A stretch of DNA of 25,725 bases from an uncultured Prevotella sp. (GTDB lineage Bacteria; Bacteroidota; Bacteroidia; Bacteroidales; Bacteroidaceae): assembly GCA_934190685.1 (NCBI GenBank), contig CAKPTK010000018.1:1-25725 (forward strand), written 5' to 3'. Position numbers and translations under genes: made by a program. Each line of letters opens with the position of its first letter. Position 1 is the stretch's first letter. Shown here piece by piece: positions 1-8,793 of this stretch. The notes under the pieces are model-generated. The model saw only the letters and a program-made list of their open reading frames with translations, searched no databases and was not told the DNA's origin.

Positions 1-34
1 GGCAAAGAGGACGGAAAAGAGGATGGAAAAGAAA
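1..34 (+). repeat. 12-bp imperfect tandem repeat coding GKED
   Basis: Two near-identical 12-mers (GGCAAAGAGGAC, GGAAAAGAGGAT) and a partial third (GGAAAAGAA) encode Gly-Lys-Glu-Asp twice and then Gly-Lys-Glu. The array may continue upstream of the window. It probably encodes a flexible charged linker and could vary in length by slippage. Confidence 0.55.
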
Positions 35-276
35 CCTTCGTCGACACGCCTGTCTCTGACATCATCAAAACAATGTCCACCCTAGACCCTGCATTTTATT
101 TCGACAACGCAGACATCTTCTACGAGAAGGACAACACCGAATACACAGATATTTTCGTGATGCCTACTGGAAAGATTGACTTCGCCAACGGCAAGATGAC
201 CTTCTCATTCCCCTGGTATCTCGATTCCACATACGGATGCCAACGCGTGGACGCCACCTATACCTTCGGAAAATAA
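1..276 (+). CDS. 3' end of an unrecognised protein gene (5' truncated by window edge)
   Basis: The reading frame is open from base 1 to a TAA stop at 274-276 and gives 91 residues, so the methionine at base 73 is probably internal. The visible part begins with a charged GKED repeat (residues 1-11). It continues as an aromatic, beta-strand-like sequence with PAFYFDNADIFY, FVMPTGKIDF and FSFPWYLDSTYG, and ends in VDATYTFGK. Alternating hydrophobic and polar residues and the Phe/Tyr-rich end suggest the last strands of a beta-barrel or lipocalin-like secreted protein. I do not recognise the family. The M16 peptidase gene starts 28 bp downstream on the same strand with no terminator or clear promoter between them, so the two may be cotranscribed. 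Confidence 0.6.
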   Translation, partial: GKEDGKEDGKETFVDTPVSDIIKTMSTLDPAFYFDNADIFYEKDNTEYTDIFVMPTGKIDFANGKMTFSFPWYLDSTYGCQRVDATYTFGK

Positions 277-304
277 AAACAAATGAGAAAATAAATCTAA
301 TTTT

Positions 305-3127
305 ATGTTTAGACACATCAAAGTGCTTTTGTTGTTGGTCGCATTGGCAGACTACAGTCTGGCAATGCGCGCCAACAACGACTCAAAGATAAACCTTCCG
401 CGGGGTACCGTGGAAGGCTTTCTTGATAATGGACTACACTACATCATCATGCCTAATGCACTTCCCCGACATGGTGTGGAGATGCGCCTTGTCATGCGTG
501 TGGGTTCGCTTCAGGAGAGCGACAGACAGAAAGGTGGAGCCCATTTCCTGGAACACATGTCGTTTGCCGGCACCACCCACTACCCCGGAGACTCATGGGT
601 GGACTACTTTGAGCGCCTCGGCATGAAATATGGACGAGACATCAACGCCTTCACAGGTTTTGACCGCACCATCTACTGGCTATCATTGCCTGTGGCAGAT
701 ATGGGAAGCCAGATCATGGACAATACATTGCTTGCCCTACGCGACATTCTCGACGGCATCACTTTCGACCCCAAGCGCATCGAAAAAGAGCGCGGAGTAA
801 TCAAGGAAGAACTACGCGGTTACAACACAGGCGATGAGTTCTACAACTTGAAAATCGGTTCCGGACGCTATGTAGAACATATGCCCCTCGGCGCTGAGCA
901 CGATATCGAGACCATCTCTCGTGAAGAACTGCTAAAGTACTACAACAAATGGTATCTGCCGTCTAATGCCTGTTTGGTGGTGGTAGGCAATGTCAACCCC
1001 AAAGACCTGCAAAAGCGCATACATGATATATTCAACGAAGTAGAGCCCGGACATCCCCTACAACTCAACAATGGCACACTTCATTACGCCAAAGGTATCA
1101 CCCTTATGGAGGTGAGCGATACCGTGGGAACATCATCAAAACTGGAATTCATTATCCCACACACCTGTGTAGTGGGCAACACTATCGGCACCACGGCACG
1201 CAAGGAGCAATACAGAATGCTCGTCACCGCATTGACCAAACGTATGGCTGCACAAGGTGTGAGATGCGACATCAACGACGCTTGGTACCTCGCCGACAAG
1301 AACCACTTCTCCATCACCGTGGAGGGCAAGGACAAGATGGAACTGGAAAAAAGGATGATCCGTAGCATCAGCATACTAAACCACATTGCCAACAAGGGCT
1401 TTGACACGCAGGAACTGTCAGACTATGTGAATGAAAAAGTGTCGAGAATGCGCACCGACACAGTCGGTTTCCAATCGAGCAAGTGGTGCGATGATTTTGT
1501 AGACTACATCATCTCTGGTGACCGGTATGTGACTTCGAATGAAGACATGAAGCAAATCAAGCAGATTGTCAGCAAGACTGACAACGAATTAATGCGAAAA
1601 TTGCTCAAGTCTATTCTCGGCGAAGCACGACAGACTTTGCTTGTTGCTTATCAAAATAATAGAGGTATTACAGAGTCGTTCAACGAGAAAGAATTGGAAA
1701 AGATCTGGAACCGCGGACTGAAGACACATATGCCTGCCTACAAATACAAGCCCAAGGAAACGGTCTCTCCTCCAAAAGTGTCTTTGCCCACTTGTCTGGC
1801 AACCGAACATCCTGACGCCTCAACCCTCATCAGCGACAAACATGAGTATAAAGATATGGGAGTAACGGCATACACCCTCAACTCAGGACTGAGAATTGTG
1901 CTCCGCCCTACTACAGACAAAGACAGCACCATCTATATGGCTCTGCTCGGACGTGGTGGACTCAACGATCTCGACAGACATTCTTATCCCATGCTGAAAG
2001 ACGCAGCAAGTTATGTGGACATGGGCGGATTGGCACATGTAAGTCCTGACTCACTCACCGAAGTGATGCAGGCGGAAGACTTGTCCATGAGCATCGGAAT
2101 CGACGACTATTGGCATCAAGTGCTGGCTTCGGCACCAGCCAACAAGTTCCAAGAGTTGATGAACCTCGTGTATGAGAAAATAACCGCTCCTGGCAAAGCC
2201 TATAAAGACTTTGAGGAAGTAAAACGCAGCGAACGTGAAACCTTCGGACAGGAATCGTTGCTTGACCGTCTGCTTAAGCGCGACGTGGACCGCATGCTCA
2301 CACGCAAGATTGATTCGCTCACTTGCAACATTCCAACTTATGATGGCATGCAGATAAAAAAGGAAGACATCGACAAGTTGAGCCTTGACGATATGACCGA
2401 CTACTATACCACCCTATTTTCCAATCCGAAGCAAACCACTCTGATATTCACAGGAAACTTCAACCTTGAAAGGGTGCTCCACACCGCCGTCAACACCTTT
2501 GCACGCCTCAAGGTGACACAGGAGAGGAACTATACAAACACACCCTGCAAAATGCCTACGACCAACTATTATGAGGCGTTTGACAACGATGTGCAGTCAC
2601 AAACGGTGCTCAACTACATTTTCCCCGGCAATTACAAGCCCGGACTTCGCCAGTCACTCATTTTGAAACTGATGCGTGACGTGATGCAAGCCCGTTTGCT
2701 CAGCATTCTGCGTGAACAACAGAACATCGTTTATTCACCCTATTCCGACCTCTACTACAATGGAGTTCCACAAGCCAAATACTATTTTTGGCTCACCATT
2801 GCTGTACAAAACGAGAACCGTGAACTTGCCGACAAAACCATTAGGAAAATAGTCTCGGACTTGCAGGACACCTGTGTCAGCGAAGAAGAACTGCAGAAAC
2901 TGAAAATGTCGTTCCTCGTAACCAAGCGGAAGGCTCTCTCTGACGATGTACCGACGGAATGGAAAAACTTGCTCACCTCACTCGTACGCAATGGGGAGAG
3001 TATGGAGGAATACGATAAATACACGGAGTGCATACAAAGTATCACTCCTGAAGACATACGTCAAGGATTCAAGGAATATGTCCGTCCTGAGCGCATGGCA
3101 TTATTATATAAAGGAAAACCTTTTTAA
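305..3127 (+). CDS. Secreted M16 family zinc metallopeptidase (PqqL/pitrilysin-like, two-half form)
   Basis: A 940-residue protein with an N-terminal Sec signal peptide (about residues 1-20), so it should act in the periplasm. The inverted zinc motif of M16 peptidases is intact: H80-F-L-E83-H84, with E162 in the ERGVIKEEL segment as the probable third ligand. The family spacing between first His and distal Glu is about 81 residues; here it is 82. Residues 30-480 form the active half. Residues about 520-940 form the second M16 half, which lacks HxxEH, as expected for the paired inactive domain. M16 enzymes degrade peptides inside a closed chamber; periplasmic relatives such as PqqL/FusC process imported iron-protein substrates. 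The gene is followed 13 bp later by a ChaN-like gene, so the two are probably one operon. Substrate unknown; family assignment is strong. Confidence 0.93.
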   Translation: MFRHIKVLLLLVALADYSLAMRANNDSKINLPRGTVEGFLDNGLHYIIMPNALPRHGVEMRLVMRVGSLQESDRQKGGAHFLEHMSFAGTTHYPGDSWVDYFERLGMKYGRDINAFTGFDRTIYWLSLPVADMGSQIMDNTLLALRDILDGITFDPKRIEKERGVIKEELRGYNTGDEFYNLKIGSGRYVEHMPLGAEHDIETISREELLKYYNKWYLPSNACLVVVGNVNPKDLQKRIHDIFNEVEPGHPLQLNNGTLHYAKGITLMEVSDTVGTSSKLEFIIPHTCVVGNTIGTTARKEQYRMLVTALTKRMAAQGVRCDINDAWYLADKNHFSITVEGKDKMELEKRMIRSISILNHIANKGFDTQELSDYVNEKVSRMRTDTVGFQSSKWCDDFVDYIISGDRYVTSNEDMKQIKQIVSKTDNELMRKLLKSILGEARQTLLVAYQNNRGITESFNEKELEKIWNRGLKTHMPAYKYKPKETVSPPKVSLPTCLATEHPDASTLISDKHEYKDMGVTAYTLNSGLRIVLRPTTDKDSTIYMALLGRGGLNDLDRHSYPMLKDAASYVDMGGLAHVSPDSLTEVMQAEDLSMSIGIDDYWHQVLASAPANKFQELMNLVYEKITAPGKAYKDFEEVKRSERETFGQESLLDRLLKRDVDRMLTRKIDSLTCNIPTYDGMQIKKEDIDKLSLDDMTDYYTTLFSNPKQTTLIFTGNFNLERVLHTAVNTFARLKVTQERNYTNTPCKMPTTNYYEAFDNDVQSQTVLNYIFPGNYKPGLRQSLILKLMRDVMQARLLSILREQQNIVYSPYSDLYYNGVPQAKYYFWLTIAVQNENRELADKTIRKIVSDLQDTCVSEEELQKLKMSFLVTKRKALSDDVPTEWKNLLTSLVRNGESMEEYDKYTECIQSITPEDIRQGFKEYVRPERMALLYKGKPF

Positions 3128-3140
3128 CACGTAGACAACA

Positions 3141-4019
3141 ATGAAATTGAAAAGACTATTAGCTGGCGCACTGATGATGCTCGGCATCACCGCAAACGCC
3201 CAAAAAGCTCCGGAAGCCTATCGTCTGTATGATGCACAGGGGAAGGCAGTGAGCTATGAGAAGATGATTCAAACTGTCAGCGCGGCTGACGTGGTGTTCT
3301 TTGGCGAAATACACAACTGTGTGATAAGCCATTGGATGGAAGCCAGGGTTCTCGATGCATTGGCTGAGAAGAACAAGCATATCAAGGTGGGCATGGAAAT
3401 GTTGGAGGCCGACAACCAACTTATCATAAATGAATATACGAGTGGAATCATCTCGTCAGACCGTTTTGAGGATGAATGCCGTCTGTGGCCCAATTACAGC
3501 ACTGACTATGAGCCTTTGGTGTATTTTGCCAAAAGCCACAAGCTCCCTCTCATCGCCACCAACGTACCTCGCCGGTATGCCGCTGTGGTGAAAGAGAAGG
3601 GACTCTCCTTTCTCGACTCGCTCTCCAACGAGGCCAAACAATATCTGCCCAAACTCCCCATACACTATGTGGAAAACGAGAACGCACAGGCAGGTTTCGC
3701 CCTCATGGGGATGATGGGTAAAGGCAAGAACAGCAAGCCTGAGTTCATGGCACAGGCACAAGCCATCAAGGATGCCACCATGGGATGGTTCATTGCCCAA
3801 AATCTCGGCAAAGGCGAGCAGATGATACATTTCAACGGAACCTACCACTCTGATGCACAAAACGGCATCATCCCTTACCTGCGCGAATATCGTCCCACCA
3901 CAAAGGTCAGCACAATCCGTGCCGTGAGACAAGAAGACATCAGTCATCTCGATGAGGAATATCAAGGACTGGCAGATTTCTATATCTGTATCCCTGAGGA
4001 TATGTCCATGTCTTACTAA
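3141..4019 (+). CDS. ChaN-like haem-binding-family protein (PF04187), secreted
   Basis: A 292-residue protein with a signal peptide ending at about ANA (18-20) and no lipobox cysteine, so it is probably soluble in the periplasm. Family hallmarks of the ChaN/EreA-like fold are present: FFGEIHN (53-59), GMEMLE (84-89), NVPRRYA (141-147) and HFNGTYHSD (230-238). ChaN of Campylobacter is an iron-regulated lipoprotein that binds haem. Bacteroidota homologues are common but poorly characterised, so haem binding is a family-based inference. The gene starts 13 bp after the M16 peptidase stop, and a bidirectional terminator follows it at 4054-4090. The pairing suggests a shared role in periplasmic peptide/haem or iron handling. 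I do not assign a chaN symbol because orthology is not shown. Confidence 0.85.
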   Translation: MKLKRLLAGALMMLGITANAQKAPEAYRLYDAQGKAVSYEKMIQTVSAADVVFFGEIHNCVISHWMEARVLDALAEKNKHIKVGMEMLEADNQLIINEYTSGIISSDRFEDECRLWPNYSTDYEPLVYFAKSHKLPLIATNVPRRYAAVVKEKGLSFLDSLSNEAKQYLPKLPIHYVENENAQAGFALMGMMGKGKNSKPEFMAQAQAIKDATMGWFIAQNLGKGEQMIHFNGTYHSDAQNGIIPYLREYRPTTKVSTIRAVRQEDISHLDEEYQGLADFYICIPEDMSMSY

Positions 4020-4053
4020 TCAACAGCTATAAGACTAAACGACATAAAAGAAT

Positions 4054-4090
4054 TTCCCTCAGACAAGCATTCGATGCAAGTCTGAGGGAA
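4054..4090. terminator. Bidirectional terminator hairpin between ChaN-like gene and guaA
   Basis: Perfect 11-bp stem TTCCCTCAGAC / GTCTGAGGGAA (4054-4064 with 4080-4090). The apex is extended by GCAT/ATGC (4067-4070 with 4074-4077) across a 2x2 internal loop. The flanks are moderately T-rich on the minus side (TTCTTTTATG) and weakly so on the plus side. It lies between convergent genes and probably ends both. Confidence 0.8.
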
Positions 4091-4117
4091 CCTATTTGTA
4101 TAACGATGGAATTATGT

Positions 4118-5728
4118 TTATTCCCACTCGATGGTTGCTGGTGGTTTTGAAGAGATGTCATAGCAAACGCGGTTGACACCCTTCACCTTATTTATAATCT
4201 CATTGCTCACCTTGGCCATGAAATCATAAGGAAGATGCGCCCAATCGGCTGTCATGGCATCCGTGGAGGTTACGGCACGAAGAGCTACAGGATGCTCATA
4301 AGTACGCTCGTCTCCCATCACACCTACAGAGCGAACAGTAGAGAGAAGCACGGTGCCAGCCTGCCAAATCTGGTCATAGAGCGAAACTTCGATTTCTCCA
4401 TTCTGCATATTGGCTGGCACTCCTGCTGCCAATACCCGACGAGCCTCCTCGCCACTCAGTTTCACCTTATATTCACGAAGTCCGCGGATATAAATATCGT
4501 CGGCATCCTGAAGGATACGCACTTTTTCAGGAGTGATATCGCCCAAAATACGGACAGCCAAACCTGGACCCGGGAATGGATGACGAGTGATGAGATGTTC
4601 CGGCATTCCCAAAGAACGACCCACACGACGAACCTCGTCCTTGAAGAGCCATTTAAGGGGCTCACACAACTGAAGATTCATCTCTTTGGGCAGACCACCC
4701 ACATTGTGGTGACTCTTGATGACCTTGCCTGTAATATTGAGGGACTCAATGCGGTCAGGATAGATGGTGCCTTGGGCAAGCCATTTGGCTCCCGTCTGCT
4801 TTTTTGCCTCAGCATTGAAAACCTCGACAAAGTCGCGACCGATGATTTTGCGTTTCTGCTCAGGGTCGCTCACTCCTGCAAGGTCTGCGAAGAATTTCGC
4901 TGAAGCATCCACACCGATGACGTTGAGGCCCAAGCCTTCATAGTCTTTCATCACATCACGGAACTCATTCTTGCGAAGCATGCCATGGTCGACAAAGATA
5001 CAAGTGAGATTTTTGCCGATGGCCCGATGAAGCAACACAGCAGCAACACTGGAATCCACACCACCGGAAAGTCCAAGGATAACCTTGTCGTCTCCCAATT
5101 GGGCTTTCAATTCAGCCACAGTGGTATCGACAAATGAGTCCGCACTCCAGTTCTGCTTACTTCCACAGATGTCCACCACGAAATTCTTGAGGAGTTGTGT
5201 ACCCTGAAGAGAGTGGAAGACCTCTGGATGGAACTGAACAGCCCAAACAGGTTGCTTGGTGGATGCAAAGGCGGCAAACTTGACATTGGCAGTCGAAGCA
5301 ATACACTTGTAGTCTTCAGGAATAGCGGTGATTGTATCACCATGACTCATCCACACTTGCGAATTTTCCACAAATCCCTTGAAGAGCGGATTCTCAGCAT
5401 CAAAATGCTCGAGGTTGGCACGTCCATACTCACGAGAGTCTGCAGCTTCCACTTTTCCGCCATTGGCATAAGAGAGATATTGCGCACCATAGCAGATGCC
5501 CAACACTGGAATGCGACCTATGAACTGGGTCAAATCCACCTTGAACGCCTCCTTGTCATGAACGGAATAAGGAGAACCGCTGAGGATGACTCCAATAACG
5601 GAAGAATCGTCCTTAGGGAACTTGTTGTAAGGAAGAATTTCGCAGAAGGTGTCGAGTTCACGCACACGACGACCTATGAGCTGTGTGGTCTGCGAACCGA
5701 AATCGAGGATTATAATCTTCTGTTGCAT
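4118..5728 (-). CDS. guaA: GMP synthase (glutamine-hydrolysing)
   Basis: Converts XMP to GMP with ATP and glutamine, the last step of GMP synthesis, in the cytoplasm. The class I glutaminase half has GICYGAQ with nucleophile C79 and the H167/E169 pair in FHPE. The ATP pyrophosphatase half begins with the P-loop SGGVDSS (221-227). The XMP-binding C-terminus ends with the conserved KPPATIEWE. The protein is 536 residues, longer than the usual 510-525, because of an insertion at about 420-448 in the dimerisation region, between RGLREY and SLYDQIW. The reading frame through the insertion is clean. The start follows the stop of the upstream nucleotidyltransferase gene by 11 bp, so the two are probably cotranscribed. 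A hairpin at 4054-4090 follows the stop codon. Confidence 0.97.
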   Translation of the reverse strand: MQQKIIILDFGSQTTQLIGRRVRELDTFCEILPYNKFPKDDSSVIGVILSGSPYSVHDKEAFKVDLTQFIGRIPVLGICYGAQYLSYANGGKVEAADSREYGRANLEHFDAENPLFKGFVENSQVWMSHGDTITAIPEDYKCIASTANVKFAAFASTKQPVWAVQFHPEVFHSLQGTQLLKNFVVDICGSKQNWSADSFVDTTVAELKAQLGDDKVILGLSGGVDSSVAAVLLHRAIGKNLTCIFVDHGMLRKNEFRDVMKDYEGLGLNVIGVDASAKFFADLAGVSDPEQKRKIIGRDFVEVFNAEAKKQTGAKWLAQGTIYPDRIESLNITGKVIKSHHNVGGLPKEMNLQLCEPLKWLFKDEVRRVGRSLGMPEHLITRHPFPGPGLAVRILGDITPEKVRILQDADDIYIRGLREYKVKLSGEEARRVLAAGVPANMQNGEIEVSLYDQIWQAGTVLLSTVRSVGVMGDERTYEHPVALRAVTSTDAMTADWAHLPYDFMAKVSNEIINKVKGVNRVCYDISSKPPATIEWE

Positions 5729-5739
5729 TACTTTTAATA

Positions 5740-6486
5740 TTAATGATTATGATTAATGTTTATTTCATTCAAAAAGGTCTCCGCCTGAGCCAATGTGTCC
5801 AACTTCCCCACATCCATCAGCTTAAGATCTGATTTCAAATACCCACGGATATCCGCATGGGCACAAGCATTGAGATAGAAATCAATGATGCCGAATTTAT
5901 CGGGGAAATCATCCATCAAAGGAAACAAACGAGGAGAGAAAAGATGAATGCCGGAAAAAGCATAGCGACGGCATCGCGATACATTTATATCAGGGAACGG
6001 GCCACGCACCTCGCCGGTTTCCGTATTGGTCCAACCGACCAGACGCATATCGTCATCAAAGAGCAGATAACGCTTGGTTTTCCGCTCGCTGACAAGGAGA
6101 GTGGCGTCATGGTTGACATGCAAGTCATAGAAAGTGCGCAAGTTGACATTGCTCAGAATGTCCACATTGTGTATCAGAATGGGGTAGTCGGATAAGAAAA
6201 GAGATTGTGCTTTCCTTAAACCACCTCCCGTATCAAGCAACGTGTCTGACTCGTCGGAGATGCGGATATCCATTCCGAAATTGTCATTTTCAGAAAGATA
6301 ACTCTTTATCTGACCGGCGAAATGATGCACATTGACCACAATCCTTCCTGCCTGGGCCGCCTTGAGAAGTTCTATCACATGTCGAAGCAGGGGTTCACCG
6401 CCCACAGGAACAAGCGCCTTGGGCATTGTTTCGGTCAAAGGTCTTAAACGGGTGCCGAGTCCCGCCGCAAATATCATTGCTTGCAT
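5740..6486 (-). CDS. MurU-like sugar-1-phosphate nucleotidyltransferase
   Basis: A 248-residue NTP-transferase with the signature [20 protein letters not shown] right after the start, DTGGGLRKA for sugar/nucleotide contacts, HNVDILS as the metal-binding Asp segment, and a C-terminal [16 protein letters not shown]. This layout matches MurU (N-acetylmuramate-1-phosphate uridylyltransferase) and related sugar-1-phosphate nucleotidyltransferases. The exact sugar is not provable here, and the kinase partner AmgK is not next to it. I chose the ATG at 6486 rather than the in-frame ATG at 6522: the family begins at this point, and the -7 promoter element at 6520-6527 overlaps the upstream ATG. It precedes guaA by 11 bp and is probably the first gene of that transcript. 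Confidence 0.8.
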   Translation of the reverse strand: MQAMIFAAGLGTRLRPLTETMPKALVPVGGEPLLRHVIELLKAAQAGRIVVNVHHFAGQIKSYLSENDNFGMDIRISDESDTLLDTGGGLRKAQSLFLSDYPILIHNVDILSNVNLRTFYDLHVNHDATLLVSERKTKRYLLFDDDMRLVGWTNTETGEVRGPFPDINVSRCRRYAFSGIHLFSPRLFPLMDDFPDKFGIIDFYLNACAHADIRGYLKSDLKLMDVGKLDTLAQAETFLNEININHNH

Positions 6487-6519
6487 AGCATTTTCTTGTA
6501 TGTGTGACATAACCGACCA

Positions 6520-6527
6520 CAAAGTTA
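6520..6527 (-). promoter_or_regulatory. Candidate Bacteroides-type -7 element for nucleotidyltransferase-guaA
   Basis: Read on the minus strand, TAACTTTG fits TAnnTTTG and is followed by TG. No good TTTG is present 19-21 nt upstream, so the -33 part is weak. Transcription would begin near 6513, about 27 bp before the chosen start codon. Confidence 0.5.
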
Positions 6528-6612
6528 CGACAATTATTTGAGAAACTACTATAAACAGAATAAAAACATTTTGAATGGGAAAATTTGACCCAAGTCAAAA
6601 AATGATAGTGCA

Positions 6613-6645
6613 TTTGGCAAGTTCAATAAATATTCGTAATTTTGC
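6613..6645 (+). promoter_or_regulatory. Bacteroides-type promoter for the DUF2582 gene
   Basis: TTTG (6613-6616), a 20-nt spacer, then TAATTTTGC (6637-6645). This matches the Bacteroidota housekeeping consensus TTTG-N19-21-TAnnTTTGY in both elements and in spacing. Transcription would begin near 6651, giving a leader of about 30 nt before the ATG at 6682. Confidence 0.75.
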
Positions 6646-6681
6646 AGCCGTTTACAGGATAGAATTAAAGTACAAATAGCT

Positions 6682-6870
6682 ATGTTGAAAGAAAAAGCAG
6701 GTGAAGTGGCAGGCAAAGTTTGGAATTACTTGCACGAAAACGAAAATCAAGATTTGAAAACACTCAAGAACGCCATCGGCGAAAACGACGCCGACCTCTT
6801 TATGGCCATCGGATGGTTGCTTAGAGAAAACAAGATTGTAGGCGATAACGGCAAATTCAACTTGAGATAA
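6682..6870 (+). CDS. Small winged helix-turn-helix protein (DUF2582 family)
   Basis: A 62-residue protein consisting almost entirely of one winged-helix unit: helix 1 (KAGEVAGKVWNYLHEN), a helix-turn-helix (LKTLKNAIGENDADLFMAIGWLLRENKI) and a short wing (GDNGKFNLR). This matches PF10771 (DUF2582), common and conserved in Bacteroidota with no established function. The whole protein is the domain, so DNA binding is plausible but unproven; such small winged helices can also mediate protein contacts. It has its own strong promoter (6613-6645) and its own intrinsic terminator (6888-6935), so it is transcribed as a single gene between the divergent guaA unit and lepA. Confidence 0.85.
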   Translation: MLKEKAGEVAGKVWNYLHENENQDLKTLKNAIGENDADLFMAIGWLLRENKIVGDNGKFNLR

Positions 6871-6887
6871 GTATTTAAAATTAATTA

Positions 6888-6935
6888 AAAAAAGTACGTC
6901 ATAAGCCGCAAAGAAGACTTATAACGTACTTTTTT
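6888..6935 (+). terminator. Intrinsic terminator after the DUF2582 gene
   Basis: A 12-bp stem (6888-6899 with 6924-6935, core AGTACGT/ACGTACT) is extended inwards by ATAAG/CTTAT (6901-6905 with 6918-6922) after one mismatch, with a 12-nt loop and a terminal run of T. The lepA -7 element starts only 3 bp after it. Confidence 0.88.
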
Positions 6936-6937
6936 CG

Positions 6938-6946
6938 TATCTTTGT
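6938..6946 (+). promoter_or_regulatory. Candidate -7 element for lepA
   Basis: TATCTTTGT fits TAnnTTTGY. The expected -33 position falls inside the right arm of the preceding terminator hairpin and has no TTTG, so that half is weak. Transcription from about 6952 leaves a leader of about 39 nt to the ATG at 6991 and rules out the upstream in-frame TTG at 6943 as the start. Confidence 0.6.
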
Positions 6947-6990
6947 GCTTATATATTTTCGATTATAAGTACATAACAAGTAAACTACAG

Positions 6991-8772
6991 ATGGACCATA
7001 TTAGAAATTTCTGTATCATCGCACATATTGACCATGGCAAGAGTACCCTTGCCGACCGAATGTTGGAATATACTAAAACCATAAAAATCACAGAAGGACA
7101 AATGCTCGATGACATGGACCTGGAACGCGAACGCGGTATCACCATTAAAAGCCATGCCATCCAAATGGAATACACCTCTGACGGAGAAAAGTATATTCTC
7201 AACCTCATCGACACTCCAGGACACGTAGACTTCTCCTATGAAGTGTCCCGCAGCATCGCCGCTTGTGAGGGAGCACTGCTCGTAGTGGATGCCACACAAG
7301 GTGTGCAGGCACAGACCATATCCAATCTCTATATGGCCATTGACCACGACCTGGAAATCATCCCTGTCATCAACAAGATTGACATGCCAAGTGCCATGCC
7401 CGACGAAGTGGAGGACGAAATCATAGACCTCATTGGTTGTGACCGATCCGAAATCATTCGTGCTTCGGGCAAGACAGGTGAAGGTGTGGACGAAATTCTC
7501 GAGGCTGTAGTGAAGAGAATTCCCCATCCGAAAGGTGATGACAAAGCTCCTTTGCAGGCCCTCATCTTCGACAGTGTGTTCAACTCGTTCCGAGGCATCA
7601 TCGCCTATTTCAAGATTGAGAATGGTTGCATTCGCCAGGGTGACAAAGTGAAATTCATCAACACCGGAATGGAATACACCGCTGACGAAGTGGGGGTGCT
7701 CAAAATGGACATGGTGCCTAAAAAGGAGTTGCACACTGGCGAAGTAGGCTACATCATCAGTGGTATCAAGGATGCCACTGAAGTCAAGGTGGGTGACACC
7801 ATCACGCATACCGCACGCCCTGCAGAAAAAGCCATCGAAGGTTTCCAGGAAGTGAAGCCCATGGTGTTCGCCGGTGTCTATCCCATCGATCCATCAGACT
7901 ATGAGAATCTGAGAGCTTCGCTTGAAAAATTGCAACTCAACGATGCTTCGCTGACCTTTTCTCCCGAGTCTTCTGTAGCTCTGGGCTTCGGATTCCGATG
8001 CGGATTCCTCGGACTGCTCCACATGGAAATCATCCAGGAGCGGTTGGATCGCGAGTTCAATATGGACGTGATTACTACCGTCCCCAATGTTTCCTACAAG
8101 GTCTACGACAAGCATGGCAATGTGAAAGAGGTGCACAATCCATCCGGACTGCCCGACCCAACCATGATTGACCACATCGAAGAGCCATACATTAAGGCAT
8201 CTATTATCACCACAGCCAATTTCATCGGTCCGATCATGACACTTTGCCTTGACAAACGTGGGGAATTGATTGACCAGCAATATGTGAGTGGGAACCGAGT
8301 GGAGTTGCATTTCATGTTGCCGTTGGGAGAAATCGTGATAGACTTCTATGACAAATTAAAATCTATCTCTAAAGGGTATGCTTCATTCGACTACCATATC
8401 GATAGTTTCCGTCCCTCCAAATTGGCAAAACTGGACATTCTGCTCAATGGAGAACCTGTGGACGCTCTGTCTACCCTCACACATCAGGACAATGCCGTGA
8501 CCTTTGGCCGACGTATGTGTGAGAAATTGAAAGATCTCATTCCCCGCCAACAGTTTGACATTGCCATCCAAGCCGCCATCGGTGCAAAGATCGTGGCACG
8601 CGAAACCATCAAGTGCGTACGCAAGGATGTGACAGCCAAATGCTACGGTGGTGACGTGAGCCGAAAGCGCAAACTCCTTGAAAAGCAGAAGAAGGGAAAG
8701 AAGCGCATGAAGCAAATCGGCAATGTAGAAGTGCCACAAAAGGCTTTCCTCGCCGTGCTGAAACTTGACTAA
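6991..8772 (+). CDS. lepA: Translation elongation factor 4 (LepA), ribosome-associated GTPase
   Basis: A 593-residue translational GTPase. From the chosen start the protein begins [19 protein letters not shown], which matches the start of LepA in other bacteria. Visible elements are the G1 loop AHIDHGKS (11-18), switch I region ending RGITIKS (48-54), G3 DTPGH (74-78), G4 NKID (128-131), EF-G-like domains in the middle, and the LepA-specific C-terminal domain ending in a basic stretch ([18 protein letters not shown]). LepA acts on the ribosome during translation, probably in initiation/biogenesis or back-translocation. The length is normal. A longer reading from TTG 6943 is rejected because it overlaps the promoter element. 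A Crp/Fnr-family gene follows after 21 bp without a terminator. Confidence 0.97.
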   Translation: MDHIRNFCIIAHIDHGKSTLADRMLEYTKTIKITEGQMLDDMDLERERGITIKSHAIQMEYTSDGEKYILNLIDTPGHVDFSYEVSRSIAACEGALLVVDATQGVQAQTISNLYMAIDHDLEIIPVINKIDMPSAMPDEVEDEIIDLIGCDRSEIIRASGKTGEGVDEILEAVVKRIPHPKGDDKAPLQALIFDSVFNSFRGIIAYFKIENGCIRQGDKVKFINTGMEYTADEVGVLKMDMVPKKELHTGEVGYIISGIKDATEVKVGDTITHTARPAEKAIEGFQEVKPMVFAGVYPIDPSDYENLRASLEKLQLNDASLTFSPESSVALGFGFRCGFLGLLHMEIIQERLDREFNMDVITTVPNVSYKVYDKHGNVKEVHNPSGLPDPTMIDHIEEPYIKASIITTANFIGPIMTLCLDKRGELIDQQYVSGNRVELHFMLPLGEIVIDFYDKLKSISKGYASFDYHIDSFRPSKLAKLDILLNGEPVDALSTLTHQDNAVTFGRRMCEKLKDLIPRQQFDIAIQAAIGAKIVARETIKCVRKDVTAKCYGGDVSRKRKLLEKQKKGKKRMKQIGNVEVPQKAFLAVLKLD

Positions 8773-8793
8773 CCGTTTGAAAAAGATAATATT

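Noticed and set aside
6487..6522. Longer N-terminus for the nucleotidyltransferase (ATG at 6522)
   Set aside because: The 12 extra residues are not part of the family, and the TAACTTTG element at 6520-6527 overlaps this codon.
6943..6990. Longer lepA from TTG at 6943
   Set aside because: LepA proteins begin at the equivalent of 6991, and the upstream codons overlap the -7 element.
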